Source: M1-B18 sp048264125
GTDB lineage: Bacteria > Bacillota > Clostridia > Peptostreptococcales > Natronincolaceae
Direction of reading: 5' to 3'
NCBI GenBank assembly: GCA_048264125.1
Contig: JBLXDM010000005.1
Coordinates: 186,001 to 250,000 of the forward strand
DNA: 64,000 nucleotides
The notes under the pieces are model-generated. The model saw only the letters and a program-made list of their open reading frames with translations, made no database searches and was not told the origin of the DNA. Below, piece after piece: positions 16,809-25,653 of this stretch. Position numbers and translations under genes: made by a program. Every line of letters begins with the position of its first letter. Position 1 is the first letter of the stretch.

Positions 16809-17134
16809 TATTCCCGGTCTTTTTCTTCCTTTTTTACAAATTCCGGCTCTAGTACTATGGGTCTGCTTTCATTTTCTCTGAAGCTCTGGGGCTCAAGTGC
16901 ACCCTTCAGCTCCACCAGAATAACGTCCTCTCCGATCTTTTTAATTTGCTCCCAGGATATTTCAAATTCATGCTCCTTGCCAAAGATGCCCATAAACCTT
17001 CCTGCATCGGGTATTATTACCGCATTGATTTTGCCCTTTTTCAAATCCACCTCTAAATCCGCTATAAGCCCAATTCTCTTGCCGTCGGTTATATTTATAA
17101 CCTCCTTTTGAGTTAAATCCGAAGCCCTTAACAT
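16808..17134 (-). CDS. YlmC/YmxH family PRC-barrel protein
   Basis: This small soluble protein (108 aa) is a single PRC-barrel domain: MLRASDLTQKEVINITDGKRIG, DLEVDLKKGKINAVIIP and FEISWEQIKKIGEDVILVEL. The YlmC/YmxH family is specific to spore formers, and its molecular role is not known to me. It follows sigG, as ylmC does in Bacillus, but has its own ribosome site (AAAGGGAGG). The C-terminus is charged (KKEEKDRE). Confidence 0.85.
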   Translation of the reverse strand: MLRASDLTQKEVINITDGKRIGLIADLEVDLKKGKINAVIIPDAGRFMGIFGKEHEFEISWEQIKKIGEDVILVELKGALEPQSFRENESRPIVLEPEFVKKEEKDRE

Positions 17135-17229
17135 ATGTATTCCTCCCTTTAATCATTTCCCTTTGTGGTACATCCTATATACATATTTATAGCGATAGCA
17201 TCGGATTTATGCCTGATAAAATAAAGATA

Positions 17230-18003
17230 TTATATATATTTTCTCATGTGCTTAAGGGCTGTTTTTTCAAGTCGTGAAACCTGCGCCTGAGATATGCCGA
17301 TCTCATCGGCCACCTCCATTTGGGTTCTTCCATCAAAAAACCTTAGAGACAATATCAGCTTCTCCCTGTCGTTTAGACGACGCATCGCCTCGTTTAGGGC
17401 TATACTGTCTATCCATGTTTCATCCTCACTCTTTTCATCGCTTACCTGGTCCATTACAAATATAGCATCTCCACTGTCGTGATATATGGGCTCAAACAAT
17501 GAAACAGGGTCCTGTATTGCATCCAGTGCGAAGACAATTTCCTCCCTTGGAACATTTAATTGCTCGGCTATTTCCGTAATAGTTGGCTCCTTGCCGTTTT
17601 TATTTATTAGCTGATCCCTTACCTGTAGGGCTTTATATGCAGTGTCTCTTAAGGAACGACTAACCCTAATAGCGTTATTATCCCTTAAATATCTTCTTAT
17701 TTCACCTATGATCATTGGTACAGCATATGTAGAAAATCTTACATTTTGTGTCAGGTCAAAGTTATCTATGGCCTTGATCAGGCCAATACAGCCAACCTGA
17801 AACAGGTCGTCCACATGCTCCCCTCTATTATTAAATCTCTGTATCACACTTAAAACAAGCCTTAAATTTCCCTGTATGAATTCTTCCCTCGCTCCATTGT
17901 CACCCTGCTTTATCTTATCAAAAAGCTTTCTCATATGACTATTGGTTAGAACTGGTAATTCCGATGTGTTAACTCCGCAAATTTCAACTTTGTTAATGTG
18001 CAT
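17230..18003 (-). CDS. sigG: RNA polymerase sporulation sigma factor SigG (forespore, late)
   Basis: SigG drives late gene expression in the forespore. The N-terminus MHINKVEICGVNTSELPVL is the family signature. Region 2 (GNLRLVLSVIQRFNNRGEHVDDLFQVGCIGLIKAID) and the region 4 helix-turn-helix (MEVADEIGISQAQVSRLEKTALKHM) are intact. Length is 257 aa. Start 18003 (ATG) has AAGGA upstream, while an in-frame GTG at 18021 is less likely. A GTCAATAATT stretch upstream resembles a sigma-F -10 element, without a good -35. The sigE terminator lies between it and sigE. Confidence 0.96.
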   Translation of the reverse strand: MHINKVEICGVNTSELPVLTNSHMRKLFDKIKQGDNGAREEFIQGNLRLVLSVIQRFNNRGEHVDDLFQVGCIGLIKAIDNFDLTQNVRFSTYAVPMIIGEIRRYLRDNNAIRVSRSLRDTAYKALQVRDQLINKNGKEPTITEIAEQLNVPREEIVFALDAIQDPVSLFEPIYHDSGDAIFVMDQVSDEKSEDETWIDSIALNEAMRRLNDREKLILSLRFFDGRTQMEVADEIGISQAQVSRLEKTALKHMRKYI

Positions 18004-18111
18004 ACTCTTCCGTCCTTTCACTATGAATTACCCCTTTAATATTTAAATTATTGACGGAATAGGCAATTTTATAACTAATTTAACGACAATTTCTTTTGAA
18101 AATATTACCAT

Positions 18112-18137
18112 AAAAAAATCGCCTCTATCAAGACGAT
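18112..18137 (-). terminator. Terminator between sigE and sigG
   Basis: The stem ATCGTCT/AGGCGAT (one wobble pair) is followed on the minus strand by seven T. It begins 23 nt after the sigE stop codon, so sigG expression needs its own promoter or read-through. Confidence 0.75.
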
Positions 18138-18159
18138 CATTTTTTTGTTTATTGAATAG

Positions 18160-18891
18160 CTAAACAAGCCTGTTTATTTCCTTTTTAAGCCTCACTATGA
18201 TTCGTTTTTCCAATCTGGAGATATAGGACTGTGAGATTCCCAAAATGTCTGCAACCTCTTTTTGTGTCTTTTCCTGGCCGGTGGTCAGTCCGAAACGCAG
18301 CTCCATTATTCTTCTTTCTCTTTTTGAGAGCTTACCGAGGGCCAGTCGCAACAAATCCTTGTCTACCTCCTCCTCGAGAAAGCGGTATATGGTGTCATTG
18401 TCGGTGCCCAATATGTCCGACAGCAGCAGCTCATTTCCATCCCAATCGATATTTAAGGGCTCGTCGAAGGAGACCTCCATTCTAACCTTGTTATTACGTC
18501 TTAAATACATCAGTATTTCGTTTTCAATACATCTTGAAGCATAGGTGGCTAGCTTTATATTTTTCTCAGGGTTAAAGGTATTGACAGCCTTAATCAGGCC
18601 TATTGTGCCGATAGAAATTAAATCCTCCACCCCCACGCCTGTGTTTTCAAACTTTCTGGCAATATATACCACCAAGCGCAGATTTCTTTCAATTAATATC
18701 GTCCTAACGGTGCTCTCGTCATTTCTAAGCTTATCGATAAGATAGGTTTCTTCGTCATTGGTTAGTGGCGGTGGCAGAGCTTCACTACCGCCTATGTAAT
18801 ATATAGCCTCCTCAGCTAGTCCTAATTTCTTAAGGATCCTGATAAACCAATACCTTAATATTAATTTTGATTTAAAAAATGCAAATTTCAT
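18160..18891 (-). CDS. sigE: RNA polymerase sporulation sigma factor SigE precursor (mother cell, early)
   Basis: Pro-sigma-E carries an N-terminal pro-sequence of about 27 residues (MKFAFFKSKLILRYWFIRILKKLG), which SpoIIGA removes. YYIGGSEALPPPLTNDEE marks the start of the mature factor. Region 2 (RNLRLVVYIARKFENTGVGVEDLISIGTIGLIKAV) and the region 4 helix-turn-helix (KEVADILGISQSYISRLEKRI) are complete. Length is 243 aa. It starts 30 nt after spoIIGA in the classical spoIIG operon and directs mother-cell genes such as spoIVA in this window. Confidence 0.96.
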   Translation of the reverse strand: MKFAFFKSKLILRYWFIRILKKLGLAEEAIYYIGGSEALPPPLTNDEETYLIDKLRNDESTVRTILIERNLRLVVYIARKFENTGVGVEDLISIGTIGLIKAVNTFNPEKNIKLATYASRCIENEILMYLRRNNKVRMEVSFDEPLNIDWDGNELLLSDILGTDNDTIYRFLEEEVDKDLLRLALGKLSKRERRIMELRFGLTTGQEKTQKEVADILGISQSYISRLEKRIIVRLKKEINRLV

Positions 18892-18921
18892 TTTGCCAAC
18901 CTCCCATGTCTTCTTAAGTCC

Positions 18922-19812
18922 TTAAACCAAATCCGGATGAAGCAGTGCTTTATAATCTCCATTTTTTGAAAGCTTCTTGCTATATATTGCAATTATGATG
19001 TCCTTAACGCTTTTAATATCTGAATCCCCTTCGATGTATACAGAGTCAGGCTTAAAACCCACCAGCATACCATTTTCAGTACCGAGGGCCTCATAGGGTA
19101 TAATCCTTAATCTGGTCATCCATAGGGTATCATTTATTAAAAGTGCGATATCATTGAAATTTGGAAATTTAGAAGCCTTAAAGGCCTCTCTAAGATTATC
19201 CGGCAGAAGCTTAATTATTGCATCATATTCCACTATGATTACCGGGTATTTAGTTATGGGATCCGTTAGGGAATTACCTGTATCCACCAAACCCCTAAGC
19301 TCTACAATATCACCATTCATTTCTATCCTTAAGGTCATATATACCTTATCCTTTGTTAGCTGTTTTTGTATGTAGCTCCAGCAAAAGTTAATCAGAATAT
19401 AGCCTAGTCCGCAGGCCAGCATAATAATCTTTACAGATATATTGGTTATGTAGAATACACCATTGCTGACAATTCCGTTAAAGCTTGTAAAATAAAACAT
19501 AGCGAAGCCGGCACCGCCAAATACCAAGGTTATCAGATAAAATATACCCGTCTGCTTAAAGAATTCCTTAAAGCGATATGGTGTAAAGGCAACGATGATG
19601 ATAAGCATAGAGCAGGCGATCTTCATAAATATTGAAAACATAAAATGTAATGAGGGAAAAAAAATAATGAAGGCGTACAGTGCCCCCAACGAAGAGGCCA
19701 GTACCAGCTTTAGCTTTGTGGTTGAGGCCCTACTAAACTTTGAGGTGAGGGATAGGATAATATAGTTCATTATAAAGTTTTCAAGAAAAACATATTCTGC
19801 ATATACGATCAA
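18922..19812 (-). CDS. spoIIGA: Sigma-E processing peptidase SpoIIGA
   Basis: SpoIIGA is a membrane aspartic protease that cleaves pro-sigma-E. Five membrane helices fill the N-terminal half (from YAEYVFLENFIMNYIILSLTS to GYILINFCW). A pepsin-like C-terminal domain carries the catalytic DTG in GLVDTGNSLTDP. The start is a TTG at 19812 with GGAGGGGAGG 7 nt upstream, giving the usual N-terminus IVYAEYVFLEN. An upstream frame to 19851 lacks such support. It is followed by sigE. Confidence 0.93.
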   Translation of the reverse strand: MIVYAEYVFLENFIMNYIILSLTSKFSRASTTKLKLVLASSLGALYAFIIFFPSLHFMFSIFMKIACSMLIIIVAFTPYRFKEFFKQTGIFYLITLVFGGAGFAMFYFTSFNGIVSNGVFYITNISVKIIMLACGLGYILINFCWSYIQKQLTKDKVYMTLRIEMNGDIVELRGLVDTGNSLTDPITKYPVIIVEYDAIIKLLPDNLREAFKASKFPNFNDIALLINDTLWMTRLRIIPYEALGTENGMLVGFKPDSVYIEGDSDIKSVKDIIIAIYSKKLSKNGDYKALLHPDLV

Positions 19813-19896
19813 GCCAGTTCCTCCCCTCCAAAATATTCTGCCAATGGACAAATATTACTACTATACAGATATTCATCAGCTTATTCTTTTATGAAT

Positions 19897-19946
19897 ATTA
19901 TATTAGAAGCAGTTAAATTTTTTTGTCATTTTGTAGGGTCGAAAAA
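19897..19946 (-). promoter_or_regulatory. Putative spoIIG promoter with wide spacer and Spo0A-box-like sites
   Basis: On the minus strand ATGACA (19924-19929) and TATAAT (19897-19902) are separated by 21 bp. In Bacillus the spoIIG promoter also has an over-long spacer (22 bp) and a Spo0A box overlapping -35. Here plus-strand TTTGTCAT (19922-19929) and GGTCGAAAA (about 19937-19945) are partial matches to the 0A box TTTGTCRAA. No other good promoter is seen before spoIIGA. Confidence 0.5.
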
Positions 19947-19995
19947 GTTATTTCTTTCAGCTTTAATTGTTCAATCTGTATAATATTTCCTCAGC

Positions 19996-20027
19996 AAAAA
20001 AGGACCTGTTGTAAATACAGGTCCTTA
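19996..20027 (-). terminator. Terminator of ftsZ
   Basis: A perfect 10-bp stem AAGGACCTGT/ACAGGTCCTT with a 7-nt loop is followed on the minus strand by TTTTTT. Confidence 0.85.
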
Positions 20028-20051
20028 AGGATATTTATGATTATTATTAAT

Positions 20052-21143
20052 TTATTTTTTTCTTCTCAGGAAAATAGGTATGTCCAAATCATCACCCTTT
20101 GCCTTTTCCTCAGCTACGGCTGCTGCAATTTCCTTAGCAGCTCCAAGATTGATGAAGTTCTTTCCTTGATTCTCAATTATTTTTTTCAGATCCTTTTCAA
20201 AGCCAGTTGCTATTACGGTAATTCTTATTTCATCCTTTAGATCCTCATTGATTACTGCACCAAAAATAATATTAGCATCCTGATCTGCAGCTTGAGTAAC
20301 CAGCTCTGCAGCTTCGTTTACTTCAAATAATCCTAGCCCTGCACCACCGGTTATATTCAATAATACGCCCTTAGCACCCTCAATTGAGGTTTCTAATAGT
20401 GGGCTGTGAATTGCCTGCTTTGCTGCCTCCATTGCTCGATTATCACCGCTTGCTCGTCCTATGCCCATATGTGCAAGACCCTGCTCCAGCATAATTGTCT
20501 TGACGTCTGCGAAGTCAAGATTTACTAAGCCTGGAACAGCTATAAGGTCAGAAATACCCTGTACCCCCTGCTTTAGGACATCGTCAGCAATTCTGAAGGC
20601 CTCCAGCATTGTAGTCTTCTTTTCTATTACCTGCAGCAGTCTATCATTCGGTATCGTAACCAAGGTGTCTACCCTTGTCTTTAACTCCTGTATTCCCTGT
20701 TCAGCATGCATCATTCTTCTCTTGCCTTCAAAGGTAAAGGGCTTTGTGACAACACCTACAGTTAGTATCCCCATCTCCTTAGCAATTTCAGCAACTATTG
20801 GAGCAGCTCCTGTACCGGTTCCGCCGCCCATGCCTGCAGTGACAAATACCATATCTGCACCATGTAATAGCTTGCTGATATCCTCTCTGCTCTCCTCTGC
20901 TGCTTTTCTACCTACCTCAGGGTTAGCACCTGCACCTAAGCCCTTGGTTAGCTTCTCACCTATTTGAATTTTGTGTTCTGCTTTAGAGGTAAACAAAGCT
21001 TGCTTGTCCGTGTTAACAGCAATGAATTCAACACCCTTTAATCCGGACTCGATCATTCGATTTACTGCATTATTTCCACCGCCGCCTACTCCTATTACTT
21101 TTATTTGAGCAAATTGTTCCATGTCTACATCAAATTCTAACAC
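20052..21143 (-). CDS. ftsZ: Cell division protein FtsZ
   Basis: FtsZ is the tubulin-like GTPase that forms the division ring. The nucleotide motifs GVGGGGNNAVNRMI (about 19-32) and GMGGGTGTGAAP (about 105-116), the T7 loop NLDFADVKTIM, and a C-terminal conserved peptide (DDLDIPIFLRRKK) are intact. Length is 363 aa. The start is a GTG at 21143 with AAGGGGG 7 nt upstream, giving the typical MLEFDVDMEQFAQIKVIG. It has its own promoter (21237-21265) and terminator, so it is monocistronic. ftsA is not adjacent. Confidence 0.97.
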   Translation of the reverse strand: MLEFDVDMEQFAQIKVIGVGGGGNNAVNRMIESGLKGVEFIAVNTDKQALFTSKAEHKIQIGEKLTKGLGAGANPEVGRKAAEESREDISKLLHGADMVFVTAGMGGGTGTGAAPIVAEIAKEMGILTVGVVTKPFTFEGKRRMMHAEQGIQELKTRVDTLVTIPNDRLLQVIEKKTTMLEAFRIADDVLKQGVQGISDLIAVPGLVNLDFADVKTIMLEQGLAHMGIGRASGDNRAMEAAKQAIHSPLLETSIEGAKGVLLNITGGAGLGLFEVNEAAELVTQAADQDANIIFGAVINEDLKDEIRITVIATGFEKDLKKIIENQGKNFINLGAAKEIAAAVAEEKAKGDDLDIPIFLRRKK

Positions 21144-21236
21144 AGTATTACCCCCTTCTATGTATGTAAGCATTCACTTTTCACATGAACTAATTTCGTC
21201 TTCATTTATAGCGCTATAGCATAATCGCTAACTACC

Positions 21237-21265
21237 ATTATACTTTATAATTTGTATTATAACAA
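21237..21265 (-). promoter_or_regulatory. Sigma-A-type promoter of ftsZ
   Basis: On the minus strand TTGTTA (21260-21265), a 17-nt spacer and TATAAT (21237-21242) are seen about 95 nt upstream of the ftsZ GTG. Confidence 0.7.
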
Positions 21266-21516
21266 TTAGTCTATATGCCTTATTTAATGATTCAGAGGCC
21301 TCCATTTCCGTAATTGTACTAATAATGTTAGATATAATAAACCCAATAGTTGCAATGCCGTAAGCTTCTTAGCCCCTTATGCCAGCTTTAGTTTATGTAA
21401 CGTTAATTTTATTAATTCCACACAAACAATGAATTTCCTTTTTTTATCTGGAATTAAGTGCAATTTTTTTGCTTCCTTATATTACTAATATTATTTTAGG
21501 TAAATATATTTCTCCA
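21266..21516. other. Non-coding stretch between sbp and ftsZ
   Basis: About 250 AT-rich bases lie where ftsA stands in Bacillus. I see no supported gene. One minus-strand frame of about 46 codons has no start with a ribosome site and ends in TAG. Confidence 0.5.
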
Positions 21517-21557
21517 AAAGACATAATAACCCTCGATATGAGGGTTATTATGTCTTT
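21517..21557 (-). terminator. Terminator at the end of the murE-to-sbp run
   Basis: A perfect 18-bp stem (21517-21534 with 21540-21557) overlaps the sbp stop codon and is followed on the minus strand by TTTTGG. The same palindrome could also work on the plus strand. Confidence 0.75.
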
Positions 21558-21894
21558 ATGCTCTTAATCTTTCAATAATATATCTGCGAATAAAGGCAAA
21601 GTTTTGGAAGAGTCTATTTCCAAAGGCAAATATTGCGGCATAGTATAAGGGCACCCCTATTCTATCACCGATATATGCCAATATACCCGCAAGCAGTGCA
21701 TTTCCGAAAAAGCCTGATACAAATATTTCGGTGTTAAACTTGTTCTCCATGCTGGCCCTTAAGGCTCCGAAGACAGAGTCCAAAGCCGCCAGAATAGCAA
21801 CAGAAATGTACAGGGAAAAAGCAGCCGGATAAGTAACCGGTAAATATAGCCCTAACAAAACACCTATTAATAAGCCTATTAATGCAATAATCAA
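21556..21894 (-). CDS. sbp: Small basic protein Sbp (DUF1290)
   Basis: This 112-residue membrane protein has three hydrophobic helices, matches the Sbp family (LYISVAILAALDSVFGALRASMENKFN) and ends in a basic tail (RRYIIERLRA). In Bacillus sbp lies between ylxX and ftsA. Here it is the last gene of the run, 2 nt after the second DUF881 gene. Its function is not well defined. Confidence 0.88.
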   Translation of the reverse strand: MIIALIGLLIGVLLGLYLPVTYPAAFSLYISVAILAALDSVFGALRASMENKFNTEIFVSGFFGNALLAGILAYIGDRIGVPLYYAAIFAFGNRLFQNFAFIRRYIIERLRA

Positions 21895-21896
21895 AA

Positions 21897-22631
21897 TTAT
21901 TCACCTTCCCTTGGTGTCATATAATCCATCTTCATATTCCCTTGAAACCTAGAAATCCTTACCCTAGGGTTAACCTGCGAGTCAACCATTATGCCAAAGC
22001 CCTCCCTCAGAAAGGCTGAATGTGAGGAGGGTGCCTTAATTGCAGCATCTAAGGTAACCGGATCACCGATGGCCTTTATGATAAAGGGTTGTCCGTAGGT
22101 ATAGCCATTTATTGTTATAGTAGGCCCAGTACATTGTATTTCAGAGGTATTAATGACCCTCTGACCGTTAATAGATAATACTTCAGCACCAGCACTTTTT
22201 AAATCATTGATTATAATCAACAAATCAGTATCATGGATTATTAAATCGTTTGGGTCTTCCCATTCATAAAGCTCTCTATCACTATCCTTAAGCCTGACAA
22301 TAACCCCCGGTCCCTCTAGATCATAAAGGCCGGTAATCACCTGCATTGATTGAATTTCACTTTTTATAACATCTTTAATACTACCCTCCTGCTGTATCGC
22401 AGTTTCATACTCTATTAGATTTTTCTTTTTCTGTCTAATTAGCTCCTGAAGGTTTTTAATTTCCTCTTGCTCTATTTTTACAGAATTGTCAAGATCATTT
22501 ATCGTTTTTAAGGAGACAAAGCTATAGTCCTCTTTTGTATTTTTAAACTGCAGGGTTAACACAAAGCCCAAAATACAAAATATCATTAGTATTAATGTTG
22601 AAACTCTAAATTTTGATTTTTTGTTTTCCAC
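21897..22631 (-). CDS. DUF881 family protein (YlxX-like)
   Basis: An N-terminal membrane helix (about 10-28) is followed by a coiled coil (about 40-85, rich in Glu, Lys and Gln). A DUF881 domain comes next with GLYDLEGPGVIVRLKDS, DLLIIINDLKSAGAEVLSINGQRV and PFIIKAIGDPVTLDAAI. The family is extracytoplasmic and occurs in dcw clusters of Gram-positives. Its exact role in division is not known. It lies 18 nt after a paralogue of the same layout. Confidence 0.88.
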   Translation of the reverse strand: MENKKSKFRVSTLILMIFCILGFVLTLQFKNTKEDYSFVSLKTINDLDNSVKIEQEEIKNLQELIRQKKKNLIEYETAIQQEGSIKDVIKSEIQSMQVITGLYDLEGPGVIVRLKDSDRELYEWEDPNDLIIHDTDLLIIINDLKSAGAEVLSINGQRVINTSEIQCTGPTITINGYTYGQPFIIKAIGDPVTLDAAIKAPSSHSAFLREGFGIMVDSQVNPRVRISRFQGNMKMDYMTPREGE

Positions 22632-22649
22632 TATTGAACCCCCTTACGG

Positions 22650-23381
22650 CTATTGTTGAGTAGACTCAATAGGCTTAGCGAATTTAAAATTTGTAATCTT
22701 TGTATTTCTCGTTATAACCACGGGATCTTCCTTTTTAACAGCTACCACTACACTTTCACTTAAATATTGTTTAAGATTATCTATTAAGCCGAATCTCATA
22801 TTCAGTGATGCCTCCAGCGCCTCTGCATCGCCTATCGCCTTGATGGTATAGGGCTGGACAGTGGGAACACCATTTATAAATAAAGTATTGGAGGACAAAT
22901 ATATTTCTGTAGTCGCAACATATCTCTGATCATTTATTGAAATTGCCTCAGCACCAGCGGCGTTGAGCTTATTGATAAGCCCCAGAAGGATTTCATAATT
23001 AAACATGATATAGCTGGGCTCTCCCGTCTCGTATACAACATCCTCTATTGTAACAACTACGCCAGGTCCCTGTATTGAACGATGTCCTGCCAGTATTTGA
23101 TATTTCTCTAGATCGCTATTGAGGTTTTTAATAAGAAGATTCTCATCTGCCTCAGAAAACTCATATTCCTTTAATCTGATTTCCAGCTCCGATAGCTCTT
23201 GAGTTAATCTCTCCTTTTCAGTCCTCAGAAGCTTTAGCTCCGCAGTCACCCTTTGGGCTCTCTGTGGAGACAATATACTTCCGCCGGGAGTTATATTTAC
23301 GGTTTTTATCTGAACTGCCAATATAAGACCAAACAATGCACATACTGATCCAAAGGCTACCTTACCCTTTATATCCTTCAT
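22650..23381 (-). CDS. DUF881 family protein (YlxW-like)
   Basis: The plan is as in the downstream paralogue: a membrane helix at about 8-25, a coiled coil at about 40-85 (LKLLRTEKERLTQELSELEIRL) and a DUF881 domain (GPGVVVTIEDV, GLINKLNAAGAEAISINDQR, PYTIKAIGDAEALEASLNM). The two genes look like a tandem duplication, as ylxW and ylxX are in Bacillus. It starts 14 nt after divIB. Confidence 0.88.
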   Translation of the reverse strand: MKDIKGKVAFGSVCALFGLILAVQIKTVNITPGGSILSPQRAQRVTAELKLLRTEKERLTQELSELEIRLKEYEFSEADENLLIKNLNSDLEKYQILAGHRSIQGPGVVVTIEDVVYETGEPSYIMFNYEILLGLINKLNAAGAEAISINDQRYVATTEIYLSSNTLFINGVPTVQPYTIKAIGDAEALEASLNMRFGLIDNLKQYLSESVVVAVKKEDPVVITRNTKITNFKFAKPIESTQQ

Positions 23382-23395
23382 AAGATTTCCTCCTA

Positions 23396-24160
23396 TTAAT
23401 CTCTATCTCGTACCGTTGAAGTTCCTTCATATCGCAAGTCTATAATAACATTTCGTCTGTTGCTTGTATATAGCTTTACTAAAACTTCCTTTAATACCAG
23501 CATAGAATAAACTGGATCATCAACGTTGCCAAGATGAACCTCTATACCATCTATCGTATGCATTATTATATTGCCCTCCTCAGTTGTGTCTAGCTCTGAT
23601 ACGATATCTATCATATCTGAAACCTCGGCGGCGGCTAAAACCATGATTGCTTTTTGCAGGTCCTCCTGATTAATTGCTCTTAAGGGGTCCCCCACCTTAA
23701 GGCTTTGGAGCTCTACTCCTGTAATCAGTGGCTGCTCCTGAGCGATATAGCTGTCGGCTATTTTAAGCGCCACCAGCTCATGATCAACATAAACATAAGA
23801 GCCCATATAGCTAATGATAGCATATTCTTCTCTTTCCTGCACATTAATAACTAATTTGTTAGGCAATTTCCTAGCTGCCTCCACCTCTTTGATATAGGGA
23901 TGCTGTATTACCTGCTGCTCCACCATATCTAAATCATACTTAAAGAGATTTCTGTGCAGTATAAGCTTAGAGGCCTCTAAAACCTCCTCATACGAAGCAA
24001 TACTATTGCCATACAGCTCAACATACTTTAGGTTAAATAAATCAGACTCCAAAAGGGCATAGAAGCCCCATAACAGGAAAACTCCAATTAACAGGATTAA
24101 GGAAAGCATATTTCTAAATCTTCTTCTTCTCATTCTTTTATTCTTTTTTTCCGCTTCCAT
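23396..24160 (-). CDS. divIB: Cell division protein DivIB/FtsQ
   Basis: This bitopic division protein has a basic cytoplasmic tail (KKNKRMRRRRFRN), a membrane helix at about 21-40, and an external POTRA domain (LFNLKYVELYGNSIASYEEVL) followed by the FtsQ domain. Length is 254 aa from the ATG at 24160, which has AAGGGG upstream; an in-frame start at 24190 cannot be excluded. It belongs to the FtsL/DivIC/DivIB subcomplex. It comes between murA and the DUF881 pair. Confidence 0.9.
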   Translation of the reverse strand: MEAEKKNKRMRRRRFRNMLSLILLIGVFLLWGFYALLESDLFNLKYVELYGNSIASYEEVLEASKLILHRNLFKYDLDMVEQQVIQHPYIKEVEAARKLPNKLVINVQEREEYAIISYMGSYVYVDHELVALKIADSYIAQEQPLITGVELQSLKVGDPLRAINQEDLQKAIMVLAAAEVSDMIDIVSELDTTEEGNIIMHTIDGIEVHLGNVDDPVYSMLVLKEVLVKLYTSNRRNVIIDLRYEGTSTVRDRD

Positions 24161-24261
24161 ATTTAATAATCCCCTTTTGTGCTTGTCCACGCTACGTCCT
24201 AAATTAATAACAGCTATAAGCTGCTATTAATTATAATAATAATGGACATAATTATATTATA

Positions 24262-25512
24262 CTACAATTTTCTAATATCTGCTCCCAAAGCATGCAAAAC
24301 CTCATGCAAATGATCATAGCCTCTGTCTACATGCTTTGCACTCTCTATAGCTGTAGTTCCCTCAGCTGCTAATGCCGCCAAGATTAGCGCAGCTCCTCCC
24401 CTTAGGTCCTTTGAGGTCACCGTAGCACCTGATAGCCTTTTCACACCTCTGATCAGGGCAATTCTACCGTCTACCTTGATATTTGCACCCATTCTTGTAA
24501 GCTCCTCAGTATGCTTATATCTATTTTCAAATATGTTTTCGATAAAGACTGTAACGCCATTGCTTATGGTCATAAGGGACATCATTTGGGACTGCATATC
24601 AGTGGGAAATCCCGGATAGGGAAGAGTTTGGATCGTGTCTATGGACTTAATTCTGTCTGCTGCAACCAGTTTAATTTGATTATTGCCACAATCAATTTTG
24701 CAGCCGGTCTCCCTGAGCTTATGTAAAACTGATTGCATGTGCTCCGGAATAACGTTATTCAAAAGTATTTCTCCCTTTGTTATGGCAGCCGCTATTAGGT
24801 AGGTTCCTGCTACAATTCTATCGGGAATAATTCTATGCTCCACCCCATGGAGCTCATCTACTCCCTCAATATAGATGTTGGCACTGCCGGCTCCCGACAC
24901 CTTACCCCCCATCGAATTGATATAGTTTTCTAGGTCTACGATCTCCGGCTCTCGGGCGGCATTTCTTATTATGGTTGTTCCCTCTGCAAAAACCGCAGCT
25001 AAAATCACATTTTCAGTCGCACCGACACTGGGAAAATCCAGATGTATGTCGCAGCCCTTTAGCTTTTTGGCTTTGCAATATAAAAATCCATGCTTCTCTT
25101 CAATTTCCGCCCCCATCTCCCTTAATGCCTTTAGATGTAAATCGATGGGTCTGTGGCCAATTTCACAGCCGCCTGGATAGCTGATTTTAACACTTCCATG
25201 CCTCGCCAACAACGCTCCTAGGAAAATAAAGGAGGACCGCATTTCACGAACTAAATCCTCCGGCACCTCATGACTGTTTAAGTCAGAGGAGTCCACCACT
25301 AGGGCTTCTCCTTCTCTATACACCCTACAGCCCACAGCCTGCAATATCTTTGTCATTATTTCTACATCTGAAAGCCTAGGGATATCATAAAGGACATTGA
25401 TATTTCCATTTAGCACAGTTGCAGCGAGTATTGGCAATACAGCATTTTTTGCGCCATGTACTCGTGCTTCGCCAACTATCTTTTTTCCACCAACGACTAT
25501 ATACTTACTCAC
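24262..25512 (-). CDS. murA: UDP-N-acetylglucosamine 1-carboxyvinyltransferase MurA
   Basis: MurA transfers enolpyruvate from PEP to UDP-GlcNAc, the first committed step of peptidoglycan synthesis. The catalytic Cys is at residue 116 in SYPGGCEIGHRPIDLHLK, so fosfomycin sensitivity is expected. HGAKNAVLPILAA and PYPGFPTDMQSQ are also present. Length (416 aa) is normal. It starts with GTG behind GGAGGTG. In Bacillus murB occupies this place; here murA stands between murG and divIB. Confidence 0.96.
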   Translation of the reverse strand: MSKYIVVGGKKIVGEARVHGAKNAVLPILAATVLNGNINVLYDIPRLSDVEIMTKILQAVGCRVYREGEALVVDSSDLNSHEVPEDLVREMRSSFIFLGALLARHGSVKISYPGGCEIGHRPIDLHLKALREMGAEIEEKHGFLYCKAKKLKGCDIHLDFPSVGATENVILAAVFAEGTTIIRNAAREPEIVDLENYINSMGGKVSGAGSANIYIEGVDELHGVEHRIIPDRIVAGTYLIAAAITKGEILLNNVIPEHMQSVLHKLRETGCKIDCGNNQIKLVAADRIKSIDTIQTLPYPGFPTDMQSQMMSLMTISNGVTVFIENIFENRYKHTEELTRMGANIKVDGRIALIRGVKRLSGATVTSKDLRGGAALILAALAAEGTTAIESAKHVDRGYDHLHEVLHALGADIRKL

Positions 25513-25653
25513 CAGTTGGTCACCTCCAGGGAATTATGATGTTTATAAATGCGAATGCATTATATGTATGAAAACAAATATATAATCATACTATGCATTA
25601 TCCCGGAAGGTGTTCCTCTACTTTATAATTAAATGAGGATAATCTTCTATAGC

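Noticed and set aside
18022..18111. Sigma-F promoter in front of sigG
   Set aside because: A GTCAATAATT stretch fits the -10 element, but no GYWTA lies at the right distance, so it was not listed as a feature.
21236..21376. A minus-strand frame of about 46 codons in the sbp-ftsZ gap, possibly a degraded membrane protein
   Set aside because: No start codon with a ribosome site, AT-rich composition that gives such frames by chance, and it overlaps the ftsZ promoter.
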